Shown here in pieces: positions 8,646 through 17,401 of a stretch of 27,407 nt of DNA; within the stretch, counting starts at the first letter, position 1, and each line of letters opens with the position of its first letter. This DNA comes from JBIOJM01 sp044450785 (GTDB taxonomy: Bacteria > Planctomycetota > Planctomycetia > Isosphaerales > Isosphaeraceae): NCBI GenBank assembly GCA_044450785.1, contig JBIOJM010000109.1, forward strand, positions 1 through 27,407, read 5' to 3'. Below the pieces are notes generated by a model that worked only from the letters and a program-made list of their open reading frames with translations, was not told where the DNA came from and searched no databases. A program made the position numbers and the translations under genes.

Positions 8646-10190
8646 ATGGATGCGAACGGATCGACGATCACGCCTACGATTAGCTCGAGCCTGACCATGA
8701 CGACTGCCGGCGATGGCCAGGCCAGGCGCCGCTTCCGGTTGAATGTCCGGCGGACGGGCATCGTCCTCAAGCCAAACAACAGCCGGGTCGTCATCCGGCC
8801 GTTCGAGCTGGCCAGCGAACATCGCATCGAGCGGATCATCGCACGCATCACGTCGCTCTCGGAGCCGGAAGTCGACTTCCTGCTCGAGGACGTCATGCGC
8901 GAGTTTCACAACCGCCATCAACGAACCCGCCACTTTTTTCTGCATCGGTTTGAACAGGTCAAGAAATACCTGATCACGAACCAGCCGTTGAGCGAGAATC
9001 GCCGGATGCTGATCGGCGCGTACTTCACCCAGGAATACGCGCTGGAATCGGCGGCGCTGTTCAATCCTTCGATGGTGTGGCACCCCGACCAGTCGGGACT
9101 GGAGCCGGGAGCACGCCGGTTCTTGCTGAGCCTGCGCGCCACCGGGGAAGGGCACATTTCGTCGATCACCTTCCGCAGCGGCACGATCGATGAGGAGAAC
9201 CGGATAAGGATGGACGAGCCGACTCGGTTCGTGACGGCGCCGGAACAGGTGCCCAACACGCTCTACGATAAGACCCTGTTCCTTCGCAAGCTGGGCGAAC
9301 TGGGCGTCGACGGCCCCTTTGCCGGCAAGGTCCTGGGCACGCTCAACGATCAGTTCACGCTCGAAGAGCTGCAGCAGGCAATCGGCCGCGCTATGCACCA
9401 GAGCCGGCCGCGTCATCACGAGAACGAGCCGGCCGCCCAGGGCATGCTCACCCTGGCCAAGGCCAACTACGAGATCGGCTACCCTCCCGAACATCACATC
9501 TCCGAGCGGGTCGTCTTTCCCGCTTCGCCCACCGAGGCCAACGGCATCGAGGACGCCCGCTTCGTCCAGTTCCACGAGGATGACGCCTCGATCCGCTATT
9601 ACGCGACCTACACCGCCTTCGACGGCAAGGTCATCCTGCCCCAGATCCTCGAGACCGACGACTTCCTGCACTTCAAGATCAGCACTCTCAATGGCCCCGA
9701 GGTCCGCAATAAAGGCTTCGCGCTCTTCCCGCGCAGGGTCAAGGGTCTCTATGCCATGCTGTCTCGTCAGGACAACGAGAACATCTACCTGATGTACTCG
9801 GACTCGGTTCACTTCTGGTACACCAAGGAGCTGATCGCCAAGCCGACCTACGCATGGGAGTTCGTCCAGCTCGGCAACTGCGGCTCACCGATCGAGACCG
9901 AGGCCGGCTGGCTGGTCTTGACCCATGGCGTCGGCCCGATGCGCAAGTACGCGATGGGGGCTTTCCTGCTCGACCTCGACGACCCCTCCCGCGTCATCGG
10001 CCGGCTCGACGTGCCGCTCCTTGAGCCCGACGCCAACGAACGCGAGGGCTACGTCCCCAACGTCGTCTACAGTTGCGGCGCCGTCATCCACAACCGCGAG
10101 CTGATCATCCCGTACGCCATGTCGGACTACGCCAGCACCTTTGCCACGGTCTCGCTCGACGAGGTCTTGGGCGCGATGGTGCGGGATTGA
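8646..10190 (+). CDS. GH130 family glycoside phosphorylase/hydrolase-like protein
   Basis: This 514-residue protein has GH130 five-bladed propeller features, including NGIEDARFVQF, RYYATYTAFDGKVILPQI, NKGFALFPRRVKGLYAMLSRQDNENIYLMYSD and GNCGSPIETEAGWLVLTHGVGP. Known GH130 enzymes are phosphorylases or hydrolases acting on mannosides. The N-terminal 150 residues are an extra helical region before the propeller. AGGAG lies 9 bases before the ATG, so the start is well supported. It is translated 24 bases after the glycosyltransferase stop and almost certainly forms an operon with it. One gene may build and the other trim or recycle the same glycan; this is inference. Confidence 0.9.
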   Translation: MDANGSTITPTISSSLTMTTAGDGQARRRFRLNVRRTGIVLKPNNSRVVIRPFELASEHRIERIIARITSLSEPEVDFLLEDVMREFHNRHQRTRHFFLHRFEQVKKYLITNQPLSENRRMLIGAYFTQEYALESAALFNPSMVWHPDQSGLEPGARRFLLSLRATGEGHISSITFRSGTIDEENRIRMDEPTRFVTAPEQVPNTLYDKTLFLRKLGELGVDGPFAGKVLGTLNDQFTLEELQQAIGRAMHQSRPRHHENEPAAQGMLTLAKANYEIGYPPEHHISERVVFPASPTEANGIEDARFVQFHEDDASIRYYATYTAFDGKVILPQILETDDFLHFKISTLNGPEVRNKGFALFPRRVKGLYAMLSRQDNENIYLMYSDSVHFWYTKELIAKPTYAWEFVQLGNCGSPIETEAGWLVLTHGVGPMRKYAMGAFLLDLDDPSRVIGRLDVPLLEPDANEREGYVPNVVYSCGAVIHNRELIIPYAMSDYASTFATVSLDEVLGAMVRD

Positions 10191-10240
10191 TCGAACGCAG
10201 CAGGGGGCCAGTCATTCTGAATTCCGCCGGAACAGCCATC

Positions 10241-11611
10241 ATGCGGTCCTGGGTAATCGGCAGCGGAGCGGAATGCGACGTCGTCGTCGACTCGCCCTTG
10301 GTCTCGGCGCGGCATTGCCGGTTGACGCAGATCCCCGAAGGCTTTGTTCTGGACGACCTGGGGGCAACCAACGGGACTTACGTCGACGGGGTGCGGATCA
10401 CGTCGCCGACACGCGTTATCCCGGGCGAGTCAATCACACTGGGCAAGACGTTGCTGATGCCCTGGCCGTCTGGAGTCGTAACCTTCATTCGGATCGGCCG
10501 TGTTGAAGACAATGACATCGTTGTCGATGACCCGAGGGTCTCGGGCCACCATGCGCGACTCATCGTCGTGGCCGGTGCCCGGACCTTGATCGAGGACCTC
10601 GGTTCATCCAATGGGACCTTCCTGAACTCGGCGGATCGGAGAGTGACGAGCGCCACTCCCCTCACCGAGACGGATTCTGTCTACTTTGGAACGTACGCGG
10701 TCCCGGCGGCTCGACTTCTGGCGGGTCTGACGGAACCTGCGGCGGCAGCGCCCGCGCCATCCACCTCCACCTCCTTCCCCGGACCGCGACCCGAGGCGGC
10801 CTCGGCGGCCCCGGCGATCGCCTCCCTGGAGGGAAACCGATGGACCCTGGCCCTGCTGACCCAGGCGCCGATCCTGGCGGTCCTGATCGTCTTGCTCTTC
10901 GGCCGGCACGCCGCTGCGGCGGTCACCGCGTCGAGCTGGGAATCGGTCGGGCATGGCATCGCCTCCACGACCTTTGCCCTGGCCGTGACGGCGGTCTGGT
11001 TGGGTTGCTCCCTGGCCGTGGGAGAATTCGCGGCCGGACGATCGCCTGGTCGCCAGGCGGGTGTCGACCCGGCGAAGTCCTTCGTTTCCTTCGGCTCGCG
11101 TCTCGTCGCTCTCTGCACCTTGGAGTGCACGATCTTACTGGCGATCGTTTACTGGGGGAGCGGACTGAAAGGCCCGTGGCTGGCGATGTGCGGCATGCTG
11201 GTGATGGCTTCGCTGGTCGGGCTGCTCTTCGCCATCGCGGTCTCGGCTCTGCTCCAAAACCGGGTCACCGCCGCCGCAGTCGTACTCGCGTGTCTCGTGC
11301 CGATGGTCGCCCTTGGCGGATGCTTTTGGCGGCTGCCGGGAATGAGTGCGCCGGTCCGACTGGCAGCGGCGGCCATGCCCTCGCGCTGGGCGTTCGAGGG
11401 GCTGTTCTTGCTCGAGACCACTCAGCATCGAGCGCCTGCGATCGTCGAAGGAACGGGCCCCACTCAAAATCATGATCTCGTGGAAGGCTTCTTCCCGGCC
11501 GATTCCGAGCGGATGGGGCCCAGGGCGGATGCAATGGCCCTGGGATCGATGCTGATCGGGTTGGCGGCCCTGGCTGCGTTTATTTGGGGGCAATCGCGGG
11601 CTGGTCCATGA
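10241..11611 (+). CDS. FHA-FHA-ABC-2 type membrane protein lacking an ATPase domain
   Basis: From the ATG at 10241 this is a 456-residue protein. FHA domain 1 covers about 1-75 (VSARHCRL, ATNGTYVDG) and FHA domain 2 about 83-155 (RIGRVEDNDIVVDDPRVSGHHARL, SSNGTFLN). A Pro/Ala/Ser linker follows to about 197. Six hydrophobic helices (about 203-221, 240-260, 283-305, 315-336, 344-362 and 432-450) resemble an ABC-2 exporter membrane domain. Rv1747-type proteins have FHA-FHA-ATPase-membrane order, but here no Walker A, Walker B or signature motif lies between FHA2 and the membrane part. FHA1 has GSG where the phosphothreonine-contacting Arg is expected. The start is uncertain: an in-frame ATT (10214) or CTG (10217) behind CAGGGGG would complete the first FHA strand. 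The gene follows GH130 by about 50 bases and its end overlaps the convergent protease gene by 32 bases. Confidence 0.82.
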   Translation: MRSWVIGSGAECDVVVDSPLVSARHCRLTQIPEGFVLDDLGATNGTYVDGVRITSPTRVIPGESITLGKTLLMPWPSGVVTFIRIGRVEDNDIVVDDPRVSGHHARLIVVAGARTLIEDLGSSNGTFLNSADRRVTSATPLTETDSVYFGTYAVPAARLLAGLTEPAAAAPAPSTSTSFPGPRPEAASAAPAIASLEGNRWTLALLTQAPILAVLIVLLFGRHAAAAVTASSWESVGHGIASTTFALAVTAVWLGCSLAVGEFAAGRSPGRQAGVDPAKSFVSFGSRLVALCTLECTILLAIVYWGSGLKGPWLAMCGMLVMASLVGLLFAIAVSALLQNRVTAAAVVLACLVPMVALGGCFWRLPGMSAPVRLAAAAMPSRWAFEGLFLLETTQHRAPAIVEGTGPTQNHDLVEGFFPADSERMGPRADAMALGSMLIGLAALAAFIWGQSRAGP

Positions 11612-12698
11612 GCTCCTTCAAGTGCTTCAACCGTTTCCGGGCGGCCGTCTGGGACCGGTAATGGTTTTCCAGAGGGGAAATGTCGCGGCCTGGCTGCGGC
11701 TTGGCCCGGCCGTTGTCGAAGCCGTGTTTCTTGGCATAGCCATCGAGTTTTTGGAGAAAAACCAGTGTCTCGCGCCGGGTGCGGCCGAACCGCTGCATCC
11801 GATTCAAGACCCATAGATCCGCATCGAATTCTTGATCAACCTTGTCGCTGACCAGGTAGCCGAACGGGATGATCAACAGGTAGAGCTTCTGCAACGTCCC
11901 CTCGGTCATCTGCTTGACACCCGGGTCCTGGAGGCATCGGATCGCGTGCTGAAGGTCGACGTGCGCGATTTCGTGCCCGATCGCGAACTGGAGCGCGTCG
12001 TCTTCATCCTCGCCGATCAGGTCGAAGAGCCCGCGGCTGACGTAGACGTAACCGCCAGGAGTCGAGAAGGCATTCACCGCGTCGGAATTGAGGACGAAAA
12101 ACTTGTAATTGATTCCTTTTCGAATGAGGGTCTTGAGAAAAGGCTCGGCGGCATCCTCGACACGACTGAGCCAGGGGCCATCCTCGACGAGGGGGTTGAG
12201 CTGGACGATCAGATCGTGGAGCTCAGCGCCCAGGCGGAGTTCATCCTCGGCCTTCAAATAGGTGAGGTCCCAGGCCCGTGTCAACGGAGGTTGGCTCCAG
12301 AACGGATCGTTCAGAAGCGGATTGGCGTGAGCGGCGACTGCGCCGGCGGGCCGAGCAGGCGCCCGTGGCGCGGGCGGGGAGGTCGCCAGCTTCGCCTTGG
12401 CGAGCTTGATCGCGGGTGGGGCTGGTGGAGACGGTTTGGCCGCCGGTTTCGCGGAAGAGCCGGCAACGGTCGCCGGCGCGGGTTCGGGTCGAGAGGACGT
12501 GGTCTCCGAGGCCGTGACCGCCGAAGCGGTCCTGGCCATTTCTCCCGGAAATGCGACCGCTGATTTCTCGATCACACTCGCCGCGAGCTTTGTTTTGCTC
12601 AGATCGTCGCGATATGCCTGGCCCTCGCGGAGCACAACCAAGATCGAGCCGGCCACGTACAGGCAGGAGAAGACGGCGGCGATCATGTATCGGACCAT
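11580..12698 (-). CDS. Membrane-anchored M48 family zinc metalloprotease
   Basis: This 372-residue protein has an N-terminal hydrophobic anchor (about 4-23), a Pro/Ala/Lys-rich linker (about 60-125) and an M48 peptidase domain (about 150-360). The zinc motif HEIAH is at 242-246 with catalytic Glu243, and the third ligand is probably Glu290 in DQEFDADLW. The substrate-side stretch NAFSTPGGYVYVSRGLF (209-225) is typical of M48 enzymes such as BepA and Oma1-like proteases. The domain most likely lies outside the cytoplasm. The gene is last in a minus-strand run after the exported helical protein (18-base gap) and the dual-FHA protein. It may process or quality-control envelope proteins; the substrate is unknown. 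Confidence 0.92.
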   Translation of the reverse strand: MVRYMIAAVFSCLYVAGSILVVLREGQAYRDDLSKTKLAASVIEKSAVAFPGEMARTASAVTASETTSSRPEPAPATVAGSSAKPAAKPSPPAPPAIKLAKAKLATSPPAPRAPARPAGAVAAHANPLLNDPFWSQPPLTRAWDLTYLKAEDELRLGAELHDLIVQLNPLVEDGPWLSRVEDAAEPFLKTLIRKGINYKFFVLNSDAVNAFSTPGGYVYVSRGLFDLIGEDEDDALQFAIGHEIAHVDLQHAIRCLQDPGVKQMTEGTLQKLYLLIIPFGYLVSDKVDQEFDADLWVLNRMQRFGRTRRETLVFLQKLDGYAKKHGFDNGRAKPQPGRDISPLENHYRSQTAARKRLKHLKELMDQPAIAPK

Positions 12699-12716
12699 GA
12701 GAGAAGAGCCCCCTTC

Positions 12717-13706
12717 TTACTTGTCGGGCTTTGCTTCGGGGATCGCCACCTTGTCGCGCTGCTGAACCAACCGCGCATACAAGTCCGGAAACAGCAGTCT
12801 TTCTTCCGGGGTCTTGGCGGCGGCGAAACGCAGGTTATGACTCAGCATGAAAAGCTTGAGGTCATTGATCGTCGTTCCGGAATACTTGTCGATCTCGCCG
12901 ATCGCCCGTTCGATCTTCGCGGTCTTGAGGAGTCGTACGGTGGATTTGAGCTCGTTCAGTCGTTCCTTGGCTTCGATATAGAGTCGATCGCTGCTCGGTC
13001 CGACGACCTCGTTCAGCCGGCGAAACAAGTCGTCGGCCCTGGCATCGACCTCGTCGATGGCCGAGATCTGCATTTTTCCATCGATCGCTTGCTCGAGGGC
13101 TTTATCCAGGGCGCGTTCGTACGCCTTCTTCTCGCGTTGAAACCGCTCGTCCTGGAGCGCGACCGTCCACTTGCCCTTCCCCTTCAACGACAGCCGATCC
13201 ATCGAGAACTTTTCGCCCTTCTCGCTGAGCGTGAACGGAATCCGACGGATCATGTCGATGGGAAGGGGCACCTGATACTCGGCAACGCGGAAGGTCGACT
13301 CGCCGACCTTGGAGTCCAGCAACTGCTGGAGGACGGCGTTCATGGCGTCGCCGTTCTCGACGTCGCGTGCTTCCGGGCTCTCGAGGATGCGCTGCCGGTT
13401 TTGCTTGTAAAACTCCTTGCGCTCCGTCGCATCAGCCAACTTACGCGCGATGTACTGCCGGGTCTGCTCCTTGACCACGGCCGCCACATATTCGTTAAAC
13501 CGAATAAACGTGTCGACGTTGATCGACTCCGCCCGCGCGGTGTTGAGGTTGTAGGATCCCATTCCCATGGCGGCGATCCCCACCCCGCGGAGATAATCGC
13601 CCTGGGGGGTCGAGCCCGCTGTGATGAGCTGGGCACGGGCGCTGGTTCCGTGCGAGGCCAGCAGGAGCAGAGCCGCCACGCATGCCAGGTACATCGTCCT
13701 CATCAT
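12717..13706 (-). CDS. Exported helical protein of unknown function
   Basis: This 329-residue protein has a clear signal peptide (MMRTMYLACVAALLLLASHG, likely cut after ARA near residue 25). The mature protein is charged and largely helical, with coiled-coil-like stretches such as EYVAAVVKEQTRQYIARKLADATERKEFYKQNRQRI and YERALDKALEQAI. It contains a short beta-like part (FRVAEYQVPLPIDMIRRIPFTL). I recognise no named domain. It is encoded 18 bases before the M48 protease and 17 bases after the dual-FHA gene, so the three are probably one transcript. A role as partner or substrate of the protease is only a guess from position. The second Met is an equally good start. Confidence 0.8.
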   Translation of the reverse strand: MMRTMYLACVAALLLLASHGTSARAQLITAGSTPQGDYLRGVGIAAMGMGSYNLNTARAESINVDTFIRFNEYVAAVVKEQTRQYIARKLADATERKEFYKQNRQRILESPEARDVENGDAMNAVLQQLLDSKVGESTFRVAEYQVPLPIDMIRRIPFTLSEKGEKFSMDRLSLKGKGKWTVALQDERFQREKKAYERALDKALEQAIDGKMQISAIDEVDARADDLFRRLNEVVGPSSDRLYIEAKERLNELKSTVRLLKTAKIERAIGEIDKYSGTTINDLKLFMLSHNLRFAAAKTPEERLLFPDLYARLVQQRDKVAIPEAKPDK

Positions 13707-13723
13707 GAACAGCCACCTTCGCG

Positions 13724-14584
13724 TTAGAGGACCTTGAAGAAGAACCGCTGTTCACCACACTGGAAAAACCCGCCGCGGCCGAGCCCGACCTCCTGGATGC
13801 GCGCCCAGAGCCCGTTCCGGCTACCGGCGTTTGCCATCGCCCAGCGGTTCTTGCCGTCGCGATAGAGGCGGGCGTGCCTGCGGTCCACCATCGGGTCATC
13901 GATGACGATCGAGCACACGTGCGGGTCGCGGCCGATCCAATATTCCGGCTCGGTGAGGGGGAAGCGCTGCCCGGCACACCCCGGCGAGATGTCGACGAGC
14001 GTCGCGTGCCACGTCGCGACGGCCTGGTGACCCGGTATCGCCTCCCACTTCCGGGTCGCGCTCAATTCTGGGCCCTGGGGCGGCGTGGCCTGGGTTGGCG
14101 CGGCAGGCACCTCGAAGCGGAAACGACGGCTGCCGATCAGCAGCTCTTGCTCGTGACTCAGGATCACGGTCGCGGCCCGGACGAAGGTCCCGTTGGTACT
14201 TTGCAAATCCTTGAGATGCCAAGAGCGCTCGCCGTTCTCGAACCGCCGGCTGATCTCCGCGTGCCGGCCCGAGATCCCGCTGTCATGGGGGACCAAGAAG
14301 TCCCCTTCGGCCCTGCCGATGACGAACGAGCTGGCGCGGATCCGCAGGATTTCGCCCGTGTCGTCGCCGTCGTCGAGCACGCACAGCAGGGCCATCGATG
14401 GGCGCAGGGTCGGTCGGAAGGGCTTCGTATCCTGCGCCGGCTCCGTGGTGCTCGCCGGGACGTCAACCGGCTCCCTGGAAGCCATCGCGCCGCGAATCTG
14501 AGCGCGAATGTCTTCTACCGATTCGAGCACGGTGGCTTGCCGTCGCGCCATGCCTGGTTGTCCACGAGGGTCTCCCGGATTCAT
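13724..14584 (-). CDS. Dual FHA-domain protein
   Basis: This 286-residue soluble protein has two FHA domains. FHA1 (about 67-160) keeps the phosphothreonine-reading residues: GR (Arg91), S-G-R-H (Ser105) and STNGTF (Asn131). FHA2 (about 193-286) keeps GRD (Arg219) and RNG (Asn257) but has Asp234 where the conserved Ser is expected, in VDRRHARL. The N-terminal helix (VLESVEDIRAQIRGA) and the linker motif PFRPTLRP are shared with the second dual-FHA protein at 17719-18612, so the two are paralogues. It is the first gene of the operon with the exported helical protein and M48 protease, and it is divergent from the kinase at 14824, with 239 bases between them. This placement suggests it reads kinase phosphorylation. 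Confidence 0.9.
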   Translation of the reverse strand: MNPGDPRGQPGMARRQATVLESVEDIRAQIRGAMASREPVDVPASTTEPAQDTKPFRPTLRPSMALLCVLDDGDDTGEILRIRASSFVIGRAEGDFLVPHDSGISGRHAEISRRFENGERSWHLKDLQSTNGTFVRAATVILSHEQELLIGSRRFRFEVPAAPTQATPPQGPELSATRKWEAIPGHQAVATWHATLVDISPGCAGQRFPLTEPEYWIGRDPHVCSIVIDDPMVDRRHARLYRDGKNRWAMANAGSRNGLWARIQEVGLGRGGFFQCGEQRFFFKVL

Positions 14585-14823
14585 CGAGACAACCTTTCAT
14601 CTTGACCCCGCGCCGGCGCTTCGTTCACCGCCTTCAAGCAGAAACCCCCGTCTAGCGTACCATCCTTTCCAGGCAGCTCAACACCCCAATCCTTCGAGAT
14701 GCACTTGAACGTGTTCGAGGCGTGAGCCGCGTCCTGCAAGCGGGATGATGGATTGCGTTCTCTCGGCCCAGGTGCTGAAATATGTGTTACGGAATCTCAT
14801 CTTGTGACTATGAGGACCGTTTC

Positions 14824-17373
14824 ATGGCGATCCGATCCAGCGATTTGGAAGGGTTAACCCTCGCGAATGGACGGTACCTGATCACCGCGAAGCTGGGTGA
14901 GGGGGGGATGGGGTCGGTCTACCGTGCCCTGGACCGGAACATCGAGTCGGACGTGGTCATCAAGATTCCTCGCCAGGCGATGATGGAGGACCCCGAGTTC
15001 GCCAGCCGGTTCACCCGCGAGATCCGCTCGCTCGTGAAGCTATCGCACCCGCACATCGTCAAGGTCAGCGACGTGGGCGAATGGGAGAGCACCCCGTTCG
15101 CCGTGATGCAGTTCCTTCCGGGGGGAAGCCTGGAGGATCAAAGGCCGGCGGGGCCCGACGGACAGCCGCACCCCTGCGACCCCAAGCAGGTCCCGCGGTG
15201 GCTTGAAGCGGTCGCCGAGGCACTCGACTACATCCACACAGAGGGGTATGTCCACCGCGACGTCAAACCGGGAAACATCCTGTTCGACGCCTTGGGGCAC
15301 GCGTTCCTGAGCGACTTCGGCGTGGCGAAGGTGCTGGCTTCGTCGGCCGATAAACATCCCTCACAGACAGCGATGACCGGCACCGGGATGGTGCTCGGGA
15401 CACCCGAATACATGGCGCCCGAGCTGATCATGGGCGAGCCGTTCGACGGCCGGGTCGATCAGTACGCCCTGGCGGTCACCGTCTACGAACTGCTCTGCGG
15501 CCGCCGGCCGTTCGAAAACGAGACCAAGACCAAGGTGCTCGTGCTTCACACGACGAAGGCCCCGCCCCGACTGACGGAGTGGTGCCCGACATTGCCGGAG
15601 CGGCTCTCGCAGGCCGTTCTCAGGGGGTTGAGTAAAGACCCGAACGAGCGCTACTCCAATTGCGTCGCGCTGGCCGCGGCGGTCGCCGCGGCAGCCGAGG
15701 GGGCCGCCGCCCGCGAGGAACGTGTTCGGCTCAAGTGCCCCCGGTGCGGCAAGACCGGCGGGATGCCCGCGGCCGACTACGCCCGGCTCAAGGAGTCTGG
15801 TGGGCGCGCGTCCTGCTCCGCGTGCAAGTCGCCTCTGGAAGTTGTCAGCGCGGCTAAAGAACGGGCGGCACCTGGCGATGGGCCCGGCGGCACGATGCGG
15901 ATCTCCCGCTCTGGCGTTTCCGGCGACTACGCCTCATCGAGCGAGCCGGAGCCGACCCGCGGGGGCACGACGGCCCTATCCGCGATCGGAGGCTCGGGCC
16001 AACACGCTGCGCCACGCGGCCCGCAGACCGCGGCTGGCGGCACGACGGCCATGTCAGCCCCGGGAAGACACGGAGAACAGCCTCTCGGCAGCGGACCAAG
16101 GCCCACGTCGGCCCGGCGCGCGTCGCAGACGGTGACCGACGTGGCCGCGCCGCAATCGGACAAGGACGCCGCGGCCGTAGTTTTCAATGCCCTGCAGACC
16201 TCGGAGGCCGCACGCCCCACGGCGACGGCGGGGAAGAAGGCCACCGCCGCAGAGGGCGGGGGGGCATCGCCCCCCCATCCGGCCCGCACGTGGGTCGCCG
16301 TCGCCGCGGGCGCCGCGGGTTCGCTGTTGTATTTCACCCTTGTCGCCGCGGGGCTCGCCACGCGCCACGAAACGAAGCCAGCGACTCCCGCGCTGGCCCA
16401 GAAGGATGCCCCCGGGGCCTCCCAGCCCGCGCCGGTCCTGACCCCATCACCGCCCTCCCGGCCGGAAACCCCTGAGCGACTCCTGGCCGAAACGTCGGAG
16501 CCGAAGTCCACCAGGCTGGCCGCGGCGACTGGCCCGGAAAGCGCTCCCAGCAGTGGACTGGCCACCACCACAGAACCACGAGATCGCGAGGCGGTTGCCC
16601 ACCCGGCATCGCCAGCCAGGAGGGCGCCCGCCGTGGTGGCCGGCGGTAAAGCGCGCCCGGCCGCCATCAAATACACGTCGAACCATTTCGACCCCGCGCT
16701 GCTGGCGCGGAAGCCGATCCGGGACAAGGTCACGCTCGCGAAGGTCCTCGCCGCGCCCCATTCCTATTCCGGTCAACTCGTCGTCCCCACTGGTATGTAC
16801 AGCCTCGCTCGCTCCCAGCACGATCGTCCCGGCGGACCGAGGAAATACTTGGTTTCCGAGCGGAAGATCGAATCGAATGGGCACGGCGGCGCTCTCCAGA
16901 TGGATTCGTCTTTTTCGACCGATCTGGAGCTGGATCCCAGGCTGGCCGAGCACCTGGAAAGGTTGGACCCAGCCCAGAGGAGGGACAAAGTGGCGATCCT
17001 GACCTTGTGGGTCACGACGGGCGGGGACTGCGTGCTCGTCCAGGTCGAGATCCTCGAAAAAGCCATTCCCCGGATCAAGAAACTGGGATACACAGTCCAG
17101 GCCGACATCGAGTACCAGACGCACCTGGTGACCCCCGAGCGGTCCAGCCTCGGCAAGGGGATCGACACCGATTGGGAAGTCGTGGGCAGGATGATCTCGT
17201 TCGCCCACCACTACAAGCATCAGTTCAGGGCGATGAAGAGGATGTTTCAAGCCAAAGAGCAGGACCAGATGACATTCCAGATGAACAAAGCGTTCGGTCA
17301 GATGATGCAGAGTGCTCTTGCTGAAGACCAGGCGCGTCTGCGGAGGCAGCAATCGTTGACCGGCGGGCGGTGA
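14824..17373 (+). CDS. Transmembrane Hanks-type Ser/Thr protein kinase with zinc ribbon and novel C-terminal domain
   Basis: This 849-residue protein begins at the ATG at 14824, with GAGGA seven bases upstream; an in-frame ATG at 14782 lacks such a site. The kinase domain (18-290) is complete: glycine loop GEGGMG (25-30), Lys47, HRDVKPGN (144-151), DFG (164-166) and GTPEYMAPE. A zinc-ribbon-like segment follows with Cys305, Cys308, Cys331 and Cys334. The juxtamembrane linker has three GGT motifs. One transmembrane helix lies at about 489-513, then an Ala/Pro-rich stalk, then a C-terminal region (about 612-849) with YTSNHFDPALLARKPIRDKVTLAKVL and a helical tail rich in Met, Gln and Arg. I do not recognise that region; it should be outside the cytoplasm and may be the sensor. 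The gene is divergent from the dual-FHA/M48 operon. Confidence 0.93.
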   Translation: MAIRSSDLEGLTLANGRYLITAKLGEGGMGSVYRALDRNIESDVVIKIPRQAMMEDPEFASRFTREIRSLVKLSHPHIVKVSDVGEWESTPFAVMQFLPGGSLEDQRPAGPDGQPHPCDPKQVPRWLEAVAEALDYIHTEGYVHRDVKPGNILFDALGHAFLSDFGVAKVLASSADKHPSQTAMTGTGMVLGTPEYMAPELIMGEPFDGRVDQYALAVTVYELLCGRRPFENETKTKVLVLHTTKAPPRLTEWCPTLPERLSQAVLRGLSKDPNERYSNCVALAAAVAAAAEGAAAREERVRLKCPRCGKTGGMPAADYARLKESGGRASCSACKSPLEVVSAAKERAAPGDGPGGTMRISRSGVSGDYASSSEPEPTRGGTTALSAIGGSGQHAAPRGPQTAAGGTTAMSAPGRHGEQPLGSGPRPTSARRASQTVTDVAAPQSDKDAAAVVFNALQTSEAARPTATAGKKATAAEGGGASPPHPARTWVAVAAGAAGSLLYFTLVAAGLATRHETKPATPALAQKDAPGASQPAPVLTPSPPSRPETPERLLAETSEPKSTRLAAATGPESAPSSGLATTTEPRDREAVAHPASPARRAPAVVAGGKARPAAIKYTSNHFDPALLARKPIRDKVTLAKVLAAPHSYSGQLVVPTGMYSLARSQHDRPGGPRKYLVSERKIESNGHGGALQMDSSFSTDLELDPRLAEHLERLDPAQRRDKVAILTLWVTTGGDCVLVQVEILEKAIPRIKKLGYTVQADIEYQTHLVTPERSSLGKGIDTDWEVVGRMISFAHHYKHQFRAMKRMFQAKEQDQMTFQMNKAFGQMMQSALAEDQARLRRQQSLTGGR

Positions 17374-17401
17374 CGGTGGACGGGGGGTCGGGCTCTCGAC
17401 A

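Noticed and set aside
8250..9812. A 520-residue open frame on the minus strand opposite the GH130 gene
   Set aside because: It is antisense to a clear GH130 protein and has the Val/Glu/Leu-rich composition of a high-GC shadow frame, with no recognisable domain.
10073..10240. Upstream extension of the FHA-ABC2 protein
   Set aside because: Most of it overlaps the end of the GH130 gene in another frame and reads as an Arg/His-rich shadow; only the last few residues could belong to the first FHA strand.
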